Shown here in pieces: positions 17,570 through 26,263 of a stretch of DNA of 64,000 bases. The position numbers were made by a program, and so were the translations under genes. Below the pieces are notes generated by a model. That model was given only the letters and a program-made list of their open reading frames with translations, did not search any database and was not told the DNA's origin. The stretch is from Pseudomonas sp. Tri1 (GTDB lineage: Bacteria > Pseudomonadota > Gammaproteobacteria > Pseudomonadales > Pseudomonadaceae), in NCBI RefSeq assembly GCF_017968885.1, contig NZ_CP072913.1, forward strand, positions 1,410,001 to 1,474,000, given 5' to 3'. Position 1 is the first letter of the stretch. Each line of letters starts with the position of its first letter.

Positions 17570-17624
17570 ACCGGCGTTAGCGCCGGTCTGCTGAACTAGA
17601 GAAGGGGTGTGGGGAAGTGTTACA
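17570..17624 (-). promoter_or_regulatory. Candidate ECF-type promoter and leader hairpin of the bufferin operon
   Basis: On the minus strand a TGTAACA element (17618-17624) resembles the -35 of many ECF-sigma promoters and lies 78 bases before the bufA1 start. Between it and the gene is a perfect seven-base inverted repeat ACCGGCG-N4-CGCCGGT (17570-17587) in the presumed 5' leader. Bufferin operons are often under ECF sigma factors, but none is encoded next to this one. The -10 element is not clear. Confidence 0.4.
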
Positions 17625-17660
17625 GCGGGGGGCGATTTTTTTATTTTGCCTTCAAGTTCA

Positions 17661-17691
17661 TTGTGGCGAGGGGATAATCCCCTCGCCACAA
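17661..17691. repeat. GTGGCGAGGG-type palindromic repeat
   Basis: A near-perfect palindrome, TTGTGGCGAGGGGAT joined to its complement, in the gap between the bufferin operon promoter and the braG terminator. Member of the second dispersed repeat family. Confidence 0.8.
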
Positions 17692-17733
17692 ATGTGTCCT
17701 CTCATCACCGTTGTGTTTGCTTGAAATCCAGGC

Positions 17734-17762
17734 AAAAAAAACGGCCCGAAGGCCGTTTTTTT
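17734..17762 (-). terminator. Rho-independent terminator after braG
   Basis: A-rich run, ACGGCC-CGAA-GGCCGT stem and T run; strongly symmetrical, 13 bases beyond the braG stop. It closes the branched-chain amino-acid transport operon and could act in both directions. Confidence 0.9.
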
Positions 17763-17774
17763 ACTGCTACAGAC

Positions 17775-18476
17775 TCAACCGCCCAGGTACGCCTCGCGCA
17801 CTTTCGGGTCGGTCAGCAGGGCTTCACCGGTGCCTTGCATCACCACGCGACCGTTTTCCAGTACGTACGCGCGGTCGGCGATTTTCAGCGCCTGGTTGGC
17901 GTTCTGCTCTACCAGGAACACCGTCACACCATCCTTGCGCAGCTGTTCGATGATGTCGAAGATCTGCTGGATGATGATCGGCGCCAGGCCCAACGAAGGT
18001 TCGTCGAGCAGCAGCAGCTTGGGCTTGCTCATCAACGCACGGCCGATGGCGAGCATTTGCTGTTCGCCGCCGGACATGGTGCCGCCGCGCTGGGTAAAGC
18101 GTTCTTTCAGGCGTGGGAAAAGGTGCAGCACCTTGTCCATTTGTTCCTGATAGTCGCCCTTGTCGGTGAAAAATCCGCCCATGGCGAGGTTTTCTTCCAC
18201 GGTCAGTCGGGCAAATACCCGACGGCCTTCCGGCACCACGGCAATGCTCTTGCGCATGATGTGTGACGAGTCCTGGCCCACCAGTTCCTCACCCATGTAG
18301 CGGATGCTGCCACTGTGGGCCTGGGGCGAACCGCAGAGCGTCATCAGCAGGGTGGATTTGCCGGCGCCGTTGGCACCGATCAGGGTCACGATCTCGCCCT
18401 GGCGGACTTCGACGTTGACGCTGTGCAGGGCCTGGATCTTGCCGTAGAAGGTGGAAACGTTTTCGAACTGCAGCAT
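17775..18476 (-). CDS. braG: Branched-chain amino-acid ABC transporter ATPase (LivF/BraG)
   Basis: 233 residues. ATPase of the high-affinity Leu/Ile/Val importer, bound to the inner face of the permease. Walker A is G-A-N-G-A-G-K-S-T (33-41), signature M-S-G-G-E-Q-Q-M-L-A-I-G (about 134-145) and Walker B L-L-L-L-D-E-P-S-L-G. The P-E-G-R-R-V-F motif after the first helix is typical of LivF. It follows livG with no gap and is the last gene of the braC-D-E-F-G order; the terminator at 17734 follows. Expected partners are BraF and permeases BraD and BraE. Confidence 0.95.
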   Translation of the reverse strand: MLQFENVSTFYGKIQALHSVNVEVRQGEIVTLIGANGAGKSTLLMTLCGSPQAHSGSIRYMGEELVGQDSSHIMRKSIAVVPEGRRVFARLTVEENLAMGGFFTDKGDYQEQMDKVLHLFPRLKERFTQRGGTMSGGEQQMLAIGRALMSKPKLLLLDEPSLGLAPIIIQQIFDIIEQLRKDGVTVFLVEQNANQALKIADRAYVLENGRVVMQGTGEALLTDPKVREAYLGG

Positions 18477-19244
18477 TTACGCTTCCCCCAGGTAGGCTTT
18501 GATCACTTCAGGATTGTCGCGGATCTGTTCCGGCGAGCCATCGGCCAGCGGTGTGCCTTGGTTGATCACGACGATGTGGTCGGAAATGCTCATGACCAGC
18601 TTCATGTCGTGCTCAATCAGCAGCACGGTGACGTTGTGCTCCTCACGCAGCACGCCGATCAGGGCTTTGAGGTCTTCGGTTTCCTTCGGGTTCAGGCCGG
18701 CGGCCGGTTCGTCGAGCATGAGGATCCGCGGACGGGTCATCATGCACCGGGCGATTTCCAGGCGTCGTTGCTGACCGTAGGCCAGGGTACCGGCGGTTCG
18801 GTTGGCGAACTCCTTGAGGTTGACCTTCTCCAGCCAGTACTCGGCGTACTCCATCGCCTCGCGTTCGCTTTTGCGGAACGCCGGGGTCTTGAACAGGCCG
18901 GCAAAAAAGTTGGTGTTCAGGTGACGATGCTGGGCGATCAGCAGGTTCTCGACCGCCGTCATGTCCTTGAACAGCCGCACGTTCTGGAAGGTCCGTACCA
19001 CACCCTTGCGGGCGATGTGGTGGCCGGGCAGGCCCTGGATCGGCTCGCCGTCCAGCAGGATGGTGCCGCCGGTGGGCTGGTAGAAACCGGTCAGGCAGTT
19101 GAACACGGTGGTCTTGCCCGCGCCGTTCGGCCCGATCAATGCCACCACTTGTTTCTCTTTCACGGTCAGGGCCACGCCGTTGACCGCCAGCAAGCCGCCG
19201 AAGCGCATGCTCAAGTTTTCGACTTTCAGGATCTCGCGGCTCAT
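18477..19244 (-). CDS. braF: Branched-chain amino-acid ABC transporter ATPase (LivG/BraF)
   Basis: 255 residues, second ATPase of the importer. Walker [10 protein letters not shown] (about 39-47), signature [12 protein letters not shown] near 155-166, Walker [11 protein letters not shown], and the LivG-type [11 protein letters not shown] at the N-terminus. The stop codon of braF and the start of braG are adjacent, and the start overlaps the end of braE by four bases, so the genes are translationally coupled. Confidence 0.95.
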   Translation of the reverse strand: MSREILKVENLSMRFGGLLAVNGVALTVKEKQVVALIGPNGAGKTTVFNCLTGFYQPTGGTILLDGEPIQGLPGHHIARKGVVRTFQNVRLFKDMTAVENLLIAQHRHLNTNFFAGLFKTPAFRKSEREAMEYAEYWLEKVNLKEFANRTAGTLAYGQQRRLEIARCMMTRPRILMLDEPAAGLNPKETEDLKALIGVLREEHNVTVLLIEHDMKLVMSISDHIVVINQGTPLADGSPEQIRDNPEVIKAYLGEA

Positions 19245-20497
19245 TTGCGCAGCTCCATGTGGGGGCGTTGCATAGGCAGCAGACCTTGAGGACGCCAGAT
19301 CATCATCAGCACCATCAAGGCGCCGAACATCAACATGCGGTATTCGCTGAACTCACGCATCATTTCCGGCAACAGGATCATCACGATCGCCGCCAGGATC
19401 ACGCCCAGCTGCGAGCCCATCCCGCCCAACACGACGATGGCGAGGATGATGGCCGACTCGATGAAAGTGAAGGACTCCGGCGTCACCAGGCCCTGGCGGG
19501 CGGCGAAGAAACTGCCGGCAAAACCGGCGAACGCGGCACCAAGGGTGAAGGCCGACAGCTTGATCACGGTAGGATTGAGGCCCAGGGCACGGCAGGCAAT
19601 TTCGTCTTCACGCAACGCTTCCCACGCGCGCCCAATGGGCATGCGCAGCAGGCGGTTGATGACAAACAGCGCTGCCAGGGCCAGCAACAGGGCAACCAGG
19701 TAGAGGAAAATCACCTTGTTGATCGAGTTGTATTCCAGGCCGAAGTACTCGTGGAAGGTCTGCAGGCCTTCAGCGGCTTTGCGCTCGAAGGTCAGGCCGA
19801 AGAACGTCGGCTTCTCGATGTTGCTGATGCCGTTCGGGCCGCCGGTGATATCGGTCAGGTTGCGCAGGAACAGGCGAATGATCTCGCCAAAACCCAGGGT
19901 CACGATTGCCAGGTAGTCACCGCGCAAGCGCAGCACTGGGAAGCCCAGCAGGAAACCGAAGGTGGCAGCCATCATCCCGGCGATGGGCAGGCAGATCCAG
20001 AAGCTCAGGCCGAAGTAATGGGACAGCAGCGCATAACTGTAGGCCCCGACGGCGTAGAAACCGACGTAACCCAGGTCCAGCAGGCCGGCCAGGCCGACCA
20101 CGATGTTCAGGCCCAGGCCAAGCATCACGTAGATCAGGATCAGCGTGGCGATGTCCACCGCGCCGCGGGAGCCGAAGAATGGCCAGATCAGTGCCACGAC
20201 GATCAGTGCCAGCACGATCCAGCGCTGGGTGCTCGGCAGGGTCAGGAAGTTGCTGGCCTTGGTCGGGATCACCGGCAGGCCGGGCGACGACTTCCACATG
20301 GCGCTGATCTGCGTGCTGAACAGCACCCGCAGGAACATCAGCAGCGAACACACGGCGATGGTCGCCAGGATGGCCGGGCTGGTGCCGTGCACTTCCAGGT
20401 TGATGCCGACGATGGTCAATTTCAGACCGAGTACCGGGTAGGCCACGGCCCAGACCAGCAGGGCGCTGAAGAGCGCCGATTTGAGATGCCTAGTCAT
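19241..20497 (-). CDS. braE: Branched-chain amino-acid ABC transporter permease (LivM/BraE)
   Basis: 418 residues, within the range for LivM proteins. About ten membrane helices; the conserved permease stretch [16 protein letters not shown] (residues 150-165) and the cytosolic coupling motif [16 protein letters not shown] (near 296-311), which docks to the ATPase, are clear. An N-terminal extension of roughly 90 residues with two extra helices is normal for the Pseudomonas protein. Overlaps both braD and braF by four bases. Confidence 0.95.
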   Translation of the reverse strand: MTRHLKSALFSALLVWAVAYPVLGLKLTIVGINLEVHGTSPAILATIAVCSLLMFLRVLFSTQISAMWKSSPGLPVIPTKASNFLTLPSTQRWIVLALIVVALIWPFFGSRGAVDIATLILIYVMLGLGLNIVVGLAGLLDLGYVGFYAVGAYSYALLSHYFGLSFWICLPIAGMMAATFGFLLGFPVLRLRGDYLAIVTLGFGEIIRLFLRNLTDITGGPNGISNIEKPTFFGLTFERKAAEGLQTFHEYFGLEYNSINKVIFLYLVALLLALAALFVINRLLRMPIGRAWEALREDEIACRALGLNPTVIKLSAFTLGAAFAGFAGSFFAARQGLVTPESFTFIESAIILAIVVLGGMGSQLGVILAAIVMILLPEMMREFSEYRMLMFGALMVLMMIWRPQGLLPMQRPHMELRK

Positions 20498-21417
20498 ACT
20501 TTCTCAACCTCCGGACGGCCCAGGATGCCGGTCGGCCGGAATAACAGAACCAGAACCAACAAGCCGAACGCCACGACGTCCTTGTACTGGTCGCCGAAGA
20601 TGTCGGCGCCAAAGGCTTCCGCCACGCCCAGCACCAGCCCGCCGAGCATCGCGCCGGGGATGCTGCCGATGCCGCCCAGAACTGCGGCGGTGAAGGCTTT
20701 AAGGCCCACGAGGAAACCGGCGTTGGGGTTGATCACGCCGTATTGCATGCTCAACAGCACCGCGGCGACGGCCGCCAGGGCCGCACCGATGACGAAGGTC
20801 AGGGCGATGATGTTGTTGGTGTTGATGCCCAGCAGGTTGGCCATCTTGATGTCCTCGGCGCAGGCGCGGCAGGCGCGGCCCAGGCGGGAACGGGAGATGA
20901 ACAGCGTCAGGCCGAGCATGGCGACCAGGGTCACCACGAACACCACGATTTGCATGTAGGAAATCAGCACTTCATGTGCCCCACCTGGCCCGATGGAAAA
21001 GTTGCCCGGAATCAGGTTGGGAATGGATTTGTCCTTGGAGTCTTGCGAAAGCAGTACCGTGTTCTGCAGGAAGATCGACATACCGATGGCGGAAATCAAC
21101 GGGATCAGGCGGTTGCTGCCGCGCAGGGGCCGGTACGCGATTCGTTCGATGCTGTAGCCATACGAACTGGTGACCACGATGCTCGCGATGAAGGCCGCGG
21201 TCATCAACAACGGGACACTGTCGAGTCCCATCATGCTCAGCCCGGCGATGGCGATGAACGCCACGTAGGAGCCGATCATGTATACCTCGCCGTGGGCGAA
21301 GTTGATCATTCCAATGATGCCGTAGACCATCGTATAGCCGATGGCGATCAGGGCATACGTGCTGCCAACGGTCAGGCCGTTAACCAGCTGCTGGAAGAAG
21401 TGATAGATGTCAGGCAT
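20494..21417 (-). CDS. braD: Branched-chain amino-acid ABC transporter permease (LivH/BraD)
   Basis: 307 residues with eight or nine helices. The N-terminal [17 protein letters not shown] and [17 protein letters not shown] motifs are the LivH hallmark, and [14 protein letters not shown] is the ATPase-coupling loop. Pairs with BraE to form the translocation pore. A gap of 230 bases with a terminator separates it from braC, implying lower expression of the permease genes than of the binding protein. Confidence 0.95.
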   Translation of the reverse strand: MPDIYHFFQQLVNGLTVGSTYALIAIGYTMVYGIIGMINFAHGEVYMIGSYVAFIAIAGLSMMGLDSVPLLMTAAFIASIVVTSSYGYSIERIAYRPLRGSNRLIPLISAIGMSIFLQNTVLLSQDSKDKSIPNLIPGNFSIGPGGAHEVLISYMQIVVFVVTLVAMLGLTLFISRSRLGRACRACAEDIKMANLLGINTNNIIALTFVIGAALAAVAAVLLSMQYGVINPNAGFLVGLKAFTAAVLGGIGSIPGAMLGGLVLGVAEAFGADIFGDQYKDVVAFGLLVLVLLFRPTGILGRPEVEKV

Positions 21418-21597
21418 TACAGCGCTCCTAAAAACCTGATACGCATTTCACTGGTGGAGTCATTTTCCCGCCCGGGCCCCGCGGATCTGCATCCACTTCG
21501 AGCACGAGGTTTGCCAGCGAACCGCTGATGACGGTTTTGAGATTTTCAGGTGGGGAGACTGGCGGATCACGCCAGCGCGGCCCAATACATTTAAAAC

Positions 21598-21626
21598 AAA
21601 GCCCACGGCACGCCGTGGGCTTTATT
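21598..21626 (-). terminator. Hairpin terminator/attenuator between braC and braD
   Basis: AAAGCCCACGG-CA-CCGTGGGCTTTATT forms an 11-base stem 20 bases after the braC stop, followed on the minus strand by a short T-rich stretch. Most transcripts from the braC promoter may end here while some read into braD-E-F-G. Confidence 0.85.
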
Positions 21627-21647
21627 GGCAGTCAGTCAGGCCAGGCC

Positions 21648-22775
21648 TTACTGAGGCGAAGCTTCGGTTTTAGGTTTGCCGAAATGCCACTCGTAGACCA
21701 CGAACTTGAAGTCCTTCAGGTCGCCCTTCGCATCAAAGCTCAGGTCACCGGTAGGGGTCTTGAAGGTGCCGGCGTGGATGGCTTCGGCCACTTTGCCTGC
21801 GTCTTCGCTCTTGGCAGCCTTGATGGCGTCGGCGATCACGGTCACTGCGGAGTAGGACGGGAACACGAACGGACCGCTCGGGTCTTCTTTCTTGGCCTTG
21901 AAGGCGTCAGCCAGGGCAATGTTGGCAGGGTCCTGGTCGAAAGATTTCGGCAGGGTCACCAGCAGGCCTTCGGAAGCATCCTTGGCGATTTGCGAGATCG
22001 AGTCGTTACCCACGCCTTCCGGACCCATGAACTTGGCCTTCAGGCCTTTTTCCTGGGATTGACGCAGGATCAGGCCCAGCTCCGGGTGGTAGCCGCCGTA
22101 GTAGACGAAGTCGACGTTGGCTTGCTTGAGCTTGGCGATCATCGAGGAGAAATCTTTGTCGCCGGCGTTCACGCCTTCGAAGACGGCCACTTTCACGCCT
22201 TTGCCTTCGAGGGTTTTCTTCACGGCGCTGGCGATGCCTTCACCGTACTGCTGCTTGTCGTGCAGGACCGCAACGATCTTCGGCTTGACGTGGTCGGCGA
22301 TGTAGTTGCCGGCCGCAGGGCCTTGGGCGCTGTCCAGGCCGATGGTGCGGAAGATCATCTTGTAGCCGCGAGCGGTGATGTCCGGGCTGGTAGCGGCCGG
22401 GGTGATCATGACCACGCCTTCGTCTTCATAGATGTCCGAAGCCGGCTGGGTGGAGCTGGAGCACAGGTGGCCGACCACGAACTTGACGCCGTCGTTGACG
22501 ACTTTGTTCGCGACCGCGACCGCTTGTTTTGGATCACAGGCGTCATCGTATTCAACGGCTTCAAGTTTCTTGCCGTCGACGCCGCCCTTGGCGTTGATCT
22601 GTTCGATGGCCATCTTGGCGCCACTGAACTGCATGTCGCCGTATTGGGCTACAGGGCCGGTTTTTGGGCCGGCGATGCCGATCTTGATGGTGTCGGCGGC
22701 GAACGAATGGCTGGCAACCCCGGCCAGAACCATAGCGGCAAACAGTTTGGAAATCTGCTTAGTAGCCTTAGTCAT
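21648..22775 (-). CDS. braC: Branched-chain amino-acid ABC transporter substrate-binding protein
   Basis: 375 residues, periplasmic binding protein of the LivJ/LivK/BraC family. Signal peptide about 1-26 (cleavage after S-F-A). The mature start I-K-I-G-I-A-G-P-K-T-G-P-V-A-Q-Y-G shows the ligand-loop sequence of peripla_BP_6, with C-D-P-K-Q-A, G-H-L-C-S-S and T-I-G-L-D-S also typical; Cys residues near 76 and 98 form the conserved disulfide. Binds Leu, Ile, Val and probably Ala/Thr. It is first in the operon and is likely the most abundant product because of the hairpin behind it. Confidence 0.95.
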   Translation of the reverse strand: MTKATKQISKLFAAMVLAGVASHSFAADTIKIGIAGPKTGPVAQYGDMQFSGAKMAIEQINAKGGVDGKKLEAVEYDDACDPKQAVAVANKVVNDGVKFVVGHLCSSSTQPASDIYEDEGVVMITPAATSPDITARGYKMIFRTIGLDSAQGPAAGNYIADHVKPKIVAVLHDKQQYGEGIASAVKKTLEGKGVKVAVFEGVNAGDKDFSSMIAKLKQANVDFVYYGGYHPELGLILRQSQEKGLKAKFMGPEGVGNDSISQIAKDASEGLLVTLPKSFDQDPANIALADAFKAKKEDPSGPFVFPSYSAVTVIADAIKAAKSEDAGKVAEAIHAGTFKTPTGDLSFDAKGDLKDFKFVVYEWHFGKPKTEASPQ

Positions 22776-23114
22776 AGTGCTCCACTCATGCTGTTGTAGT
22801 TTTTATAGTCCTGGCGCCGTAGCAGCAGAACCGGGTCAGATATCTTGGATATCCTCGCGGAAAATGCCCCCGGCAACTGTACCGGTACAGTGTAGAGCGC
22901 CGATTGTTGGCAAGGGAAGCTGGCGCTTGGGGGCAAAACCTGAGGGTGTCGCTTAATTGAAAGAAAAAGACAGAATGGCGGCGGGGGTTGTCCGGTCAAA
23001 TCGGCAATCCTTGGCTTTCCTGCGCTTTTCAATCGGTACTCCAATTGCTACCGGGTTTTTCTGCCAGACCACCGACGTTATCATTCGCGCCGATTTCTTT
23101 TCCGGACAGGTCCC
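22776..23114. promoter_or_regulatory. Divergent spacer upstream of braC, with a 16-base perfect palindrome
   Basis: Non-coding spacer of 339 bases between braC and the DUF2288 gene. ACTGTACCGGTACAGT (22876-22891) is a perfect 16-base palindrome about 100 bases before braC, and GATATC-TTG-GATATC (22839-22853) is a second dyad closer to braC. They are the only strong symmetric elements here and are good candidates for regulator sites of the braC promoter. The palindrome does not have the CTGT-N8-ACAG LexA spacing. Confidence 0.6.
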
Positions 23115-23420
23115 ATGAATCAAGAACCTAGCACCCTCTATGCCAAACTGCTTGGTGAAACCGCATCCATCACCTGGAAAGAGCTGGAGCCGTTCTTTGC
23201 CAAGGGTGCCCTATTGTGGGTCGACCCAGCACTGGATTTGATCGCCGCAGCCGAGGCCGTGGCCCAGGACGAAGGTACCAAAGTCGCCGCCTGGCTGGCC
23301 GCCGAGCAGGTCGCCAAGCTGTCTGAAACGCGGGCGCTGGATTTTCTGGAACGTGATCCGCTGCTTTGGGCGGTGGTGGTTTCGCCATGGATTATGATCC
23401 AGGAAAGGGCGTCGAACTGA
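23115..23420 (+). CDS. DUF2288 family protein
   Basis: 101 residues, acidic and largely helical: N-terminal S-T-L-Y-A-K-L-L-G-E-T-A then W-K-E-L-E-P-F-F-A-K-G-A-L-L-W-V-D, which is the DUF2288 pattern (small conserved proteins in Pseudomonas and cyanobacteria). No signal peptide or membrane helix. The start has AGGTCCC upstream. Function unknown; it commonly lies beside the bra operon in Pseudomonas. The two genes are divergent. Confidence 0.85.
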   Translation: MNQEPSTLYAKLLGETASITWKELEPFFAKGALLWVDPALDLIAAAEAVAQDEGTKVAAWLAAEQVAKLSETRALDFLERDPLLWAVVVSPWIMIQERASN

Positions 23421-23603
23421 TTGGTGCACCAACTTGGTTCGAGTTTTTTATCCGCTGAAAGTGTGTAGGCGAGTAGCGTGATGGCGTCCTGCCGTGGCGA
23501 AACGCCACAGGGGTGGGTGACGTATACGTAACGGGAACAGTTTCTGGGCCGGCCATGGGGCTGGTTAATTGTTTCTGGATGTTGTCTCGGTGCTGTATTC
23601 AAT

Positions 23604-23695
23604 ACCGCTATCGCGAGCAAGCTCGCTCCCACAGTTGATCGCGTTTTGCCTGAAGGAACGCGGTCCACTGTGGGAGCGAGCTTGCTCGCGATTGG
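23604..23695. repeat. Outward-facing REP pair
   Basis: Reverse unit TCGCGAGCAAGCTCGCTCCC (23611-23630), then a spacer and forward unit TGTGGGAGCGAGCTTGCTCG (23670-23689). Opposite order to the inward REPINs. It fills most of the gap between the DUF2288 gene and the tubulin-like gene; the rest of that 299-base gap shows no gene. Confidence 0.9.
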
Positions 23696-23719
23696 GGCGA
23701 CGCGGTGTCGCGCCTACCC

Positions 23720-25897
23720 TCAGTAAGTCCTGCCAGTATGGTTATTCAAGGAAATGACCTTGGTCTTGCCAATGCGATGACGGTAGATCTCGCGCAGGTA
23801 CTTGATGGCTTTCTTCACGCAATCGCGGGACAGGCGGATATCGTTGATCGAGACGAACTTGTCCTTATCGTTGATCAGCTCGCGGTATTTCTTCTCGTAC
23901 ATCGGCTTGATCGCGTACCAGTTGGTGTCGAGGATCTTCGCCGGGTTTTCGAATTCGTTGAGCAGGTCGTCGATCCGTTGTTCGTCGAAGTCTTCATTGA
24001 TGATGAAGTCCAGGATCGAGTTGTCCAGGGTGTCGTCGAAGCGATACGGGGTGCGGGCGAAGCAGCGTTTGATGAAGGCGACGATCAGAGTCAGGAAGTC
24101 ATCCGACAGGCACGGGCTCTTGGCGATCAGGGTGGTCAGCGACAGGTTGGCCGACGCGCCAATTACCAATGCGTAACGCTTGAGGGTGGTGTTGGGGAAC
24201 AGGCTGTTGAGGTGGGTCTTGAGCCGGTTCAGGTCCATGTAGGACAGCTTGTAGTCCTTGGGCAAGGAAACGATGGACACCACCGACGAGCAGTTCTTGA
24301 AGAAGTGCAGGTCATGCAGGGCCGCCGCGTCGTAGCCGGAGTTCTTGTACTGCTCCAGCGAGGCCCGGTAGCGCTTGGATTCGATCGGCAACAGGCTGAT
24401 GCCTTCGATGGCCTGGGTGACTTTGTTGAAGTGCGGCAGGTCGATGGAGCGGAAGAACAGGTCGTCGATGTTCAGGCGCGGTGGTTCTTTCTCGAACACC
24501 TTGAACTTGTCGCCGCTGGGGGCCGGGGTTTCCGGGACAACGGATTCGGCGTAGGCAATTGCCACCGGGCCGGCCAGGCTCATGAACAGGTCGTTGGCGT
24601 CCAGGCGAATGGTTTCGCCAATGTCGATGCCGGCACGCCGGAAGTAGTTCTGGTCGTAGTCGGTGGTCACGGCCTGGGCCGTCAGGATGTTGAAGATCTG
24701 CTGGGAGATGTACTGGTTGGCGTGCTTTTCCATAGCATTGACATCAATGTTCTGGATGTTGCCGTCATCGCTCTCTTCGGCGTAGCGCATGATGTCGTTG
24801 GAAATCAGCATCATCGCGTTCCATGGGCGGATACGGCCCATCACGCTGGCTTCGCTGCTGTCTTCGTTGGCGAAGTTGTACGAGAAATCCCATTCTTCCG
24901 ACAGGTATTTGCACAGCAGGCGTCCGGCGTTGATGTGTAACGCTTCGGACATTTCGCTGCGGTGGTCGGAAATGTTCGGCAGCACGCAGATGCCGCTGGT
25001 GAAGATCGGTTCGAAGACGAAGGAATGACCGCTCTTGCTGTCATGCTCGTCCATTGGCTTGGTGTCGAACGTCTTGTTCATGTACGAGTACTGCTGGGCC
25101 AGGCCGAACTCCGAGGCCATGCCCGAACCGGTACCGCCGCCGGCACTGAAGATCGAGAAGTACAGGCGCGACTGGTTGGCCTTGATGCCGCAGCTGTCGA
25201 TCAGGTACGAGTGGATCATTTTCCAGTCGGGGCTGGAGAACCGTTGGGTGTCCTTGTTCAGGATGATCTTGGCCAGGTATTGGCCCAGGATCGGCGCGTT
25301 ACCGGCGCCACCGGCGTGGACTTCCGAGAGGTCCATGATTTTCATCTTGCTGTAGTCACGCAAAAAGCCGCTTTTCTCGCCCTTGCGCGAGAAACGGATA
25401 CGCCCGGCAATGTCCTTGTCCAGGTCGCCGAGCATCACCAGCGGCTCCACCAGGAATACCGGTTTGCTGGCCTTGCTGGTGCCCAGGCGCAGGTTGTTGC
25501 GGATCCACTGCGCGGGGCTGTAGCCCTTGTCGCTGTAGGCCTTGTCTTCGGCGTTGAATTCGTTGAGGTAGAACTTGCGGGCGTTGTACACCAGCTCCGC
25601 CACGTCCAGGGCGATGTTGGAGCCGCAGCGCCCCAGGCCGATCAGGCACACCGACGGGAATTCCTGCTGGGCGCGATCGCTCTCGTCCTCCACCAGATGG
25701 GGCGGTCGCGGGAACACCGCGTCGCGCAGGCCATCGAGGTTGTCGAGGATCCGGTCGGTGTTGGTTTCGGTGAAGTACAGATACTGCTGAGTCGAGAGGG
25801 GACGCGAGCTGCTCGAGGGTTTCGAGACTTCAGGGCCGTTGGCGGCCGGGCTCAGGGTCAGATCGGATACCGCCGTGGCTGTTTTTTTGGAAGTCAT
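23720..25897 (-). CDS. Divergent FtsZ/tubulin-superfamily GTPase
   Basis: 725 residues from the ATG at 25897 (an upstream in-frame ATG at 25942 would add 15 residues; neither has a strong ribosome-binding site). The core of the superfamily is recognisable in order: T1-like C-L-I-G-L-G-R-C-G-S-N (84-94), T3-like H-A-G-G-A-G-N-A-P (194-202), the hallmark T4 loop S-A-G-G-G-T-G-S-G (251-259), an I-S-N-D segment (365-368) matching the FtsZ I-P-N-D helix H7 start, and T7-like R-L-D-A-N-D (431-436), which keeps both Asp of FtsZ's N-x-D-x-x-D but has R for N. It has an 80-residue N-terminal extension and about 275 residues C-terminal of the core, with no membrane helix. FtsZ is about 390 residues, so this is not FtsZ. 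It is isolated, so no partner is suggested. Function unknown. Confidence 0.82.
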   Translation of the reverse strand: MTSKKTATAVSDLTLSPAANGPEVSKPSSSSRPLSTQQYLYFTETNTDRILDNLDGLRDAVFPRPPHLVEDESDRAQQEFPSVCLIGLGRCGSNIALDVAELVYNARKFYLNEFNAEDKAYSDKGYSPAQWIRNNLRLGTSKASKPVFLVEPLVMLGDLDKDIAGRIRFSRKGEKSGFLRDYSKMKIMDLSEVHAGGAGNAPILGQYLAKIILNKDTQRFSSPDWKMIHSYLIDSCGIKANQSRLYFSIFSAGGGTGSGMASEFGLAQQYSYMNKTFDTKPMDEHDSKSGHSFVFEPIFTSGICVLPNISDHRSEMSEALHINAGRLLCKYLSEEWDFSYNFANEDSSEASVMGRIRPWNAMMLISNDIMRYAEESDDGNIQNIDVNAMEKHANQYISQQIFNILTAQAVTTDYDQNYFRRAGIDIGETIRLDANDLFMSLAGPVAIAYAESVVPETPAPSGDKFKVFEKEPPRLNIDDLFFRSIDLPHFNKVTQAIEGISLLPIESKRYRASLEQYKNSGYDAAALHDLHFFKNCSSVVSIVSLPKDYKLSYMDLNRLKTHLNSLFPNTTLKRYALVIGASANLSLTTLIAKSPCLSDDFLTLIVAFIKRCFARTPYRFDDTLDNSILDFIINEDFDEQRIDDLLNEFENPAKILDTNWYAIKPMYEKKYRELINDKDKFVSINDIRLSRDCVKKAIKYLREIYRHRIGKTKVISLNNHTGRTY

Positions 25898-26263
25898 TGT
25901 GCGCCATATGCCTGAACTGGGTGGTTCGACGAGCGCTGTCATCGAACCATCGCGGATGGGAGCTCGCGTCCTTGGATGGCGCGAAGGTCGGTCCGAGCGT
26001 CCAGGGCCATAGCCTGAGCGCCGCTCGAGAGATTCTTTCCTGATAGGTTGAATCGGCCACTGGGGGACGATCTTTAATCAAGAACGGGCGAAATGATGGC
26101 AATTGTTACAGGAAGTTGACCGCTATCAATAAACACGCCGCTCGCCATGGTCGGGTATCAGCCTTGCGAATGATTGGAGACAGTCCGCGCGGTGCTGTCT
26201 AGATTGCAGACTTCGGGCTCGGATGCCTCGCCGTTGCCCCCATAACAATAAAGAGACGGACCC
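25898..26263. other. Divergent spacer, no gene seen
   Basis: Spacer between the tubulin-like gene and the MFS gene. Apart from the A-rich motif just before the MFS start I see only a weak dyad GTCT-N7-AGAC near 26197. Promoters for both genes must lie here but no convincing -35/-10 pair was found. Confidence 0.5.
26244..26251 (+). promoter_or_regulatory. Hfq/Crc-type A-rich motif upstream of the MFS gene
   Basis: AACAATAA matches the AANAANAA catabolite-repression motif bound by Hfq-Crc in Pseudomonas, and ends 12 bases before the MFS start codon, within the ribosome-binding region. Confidence 0.55.

Noticed and set aside
19259..20959. A 566-residue open frame opposite braE and braD
   Set aside because: Antisense to confident permease genes; very Gln/His/Asp-rich composition from reading the complement of hydrophobic codons.
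22876..22891. The palindrome near braC as a LexA site
   Set aside because: Spacing is CTGT-N6-ACAG rather than N8.
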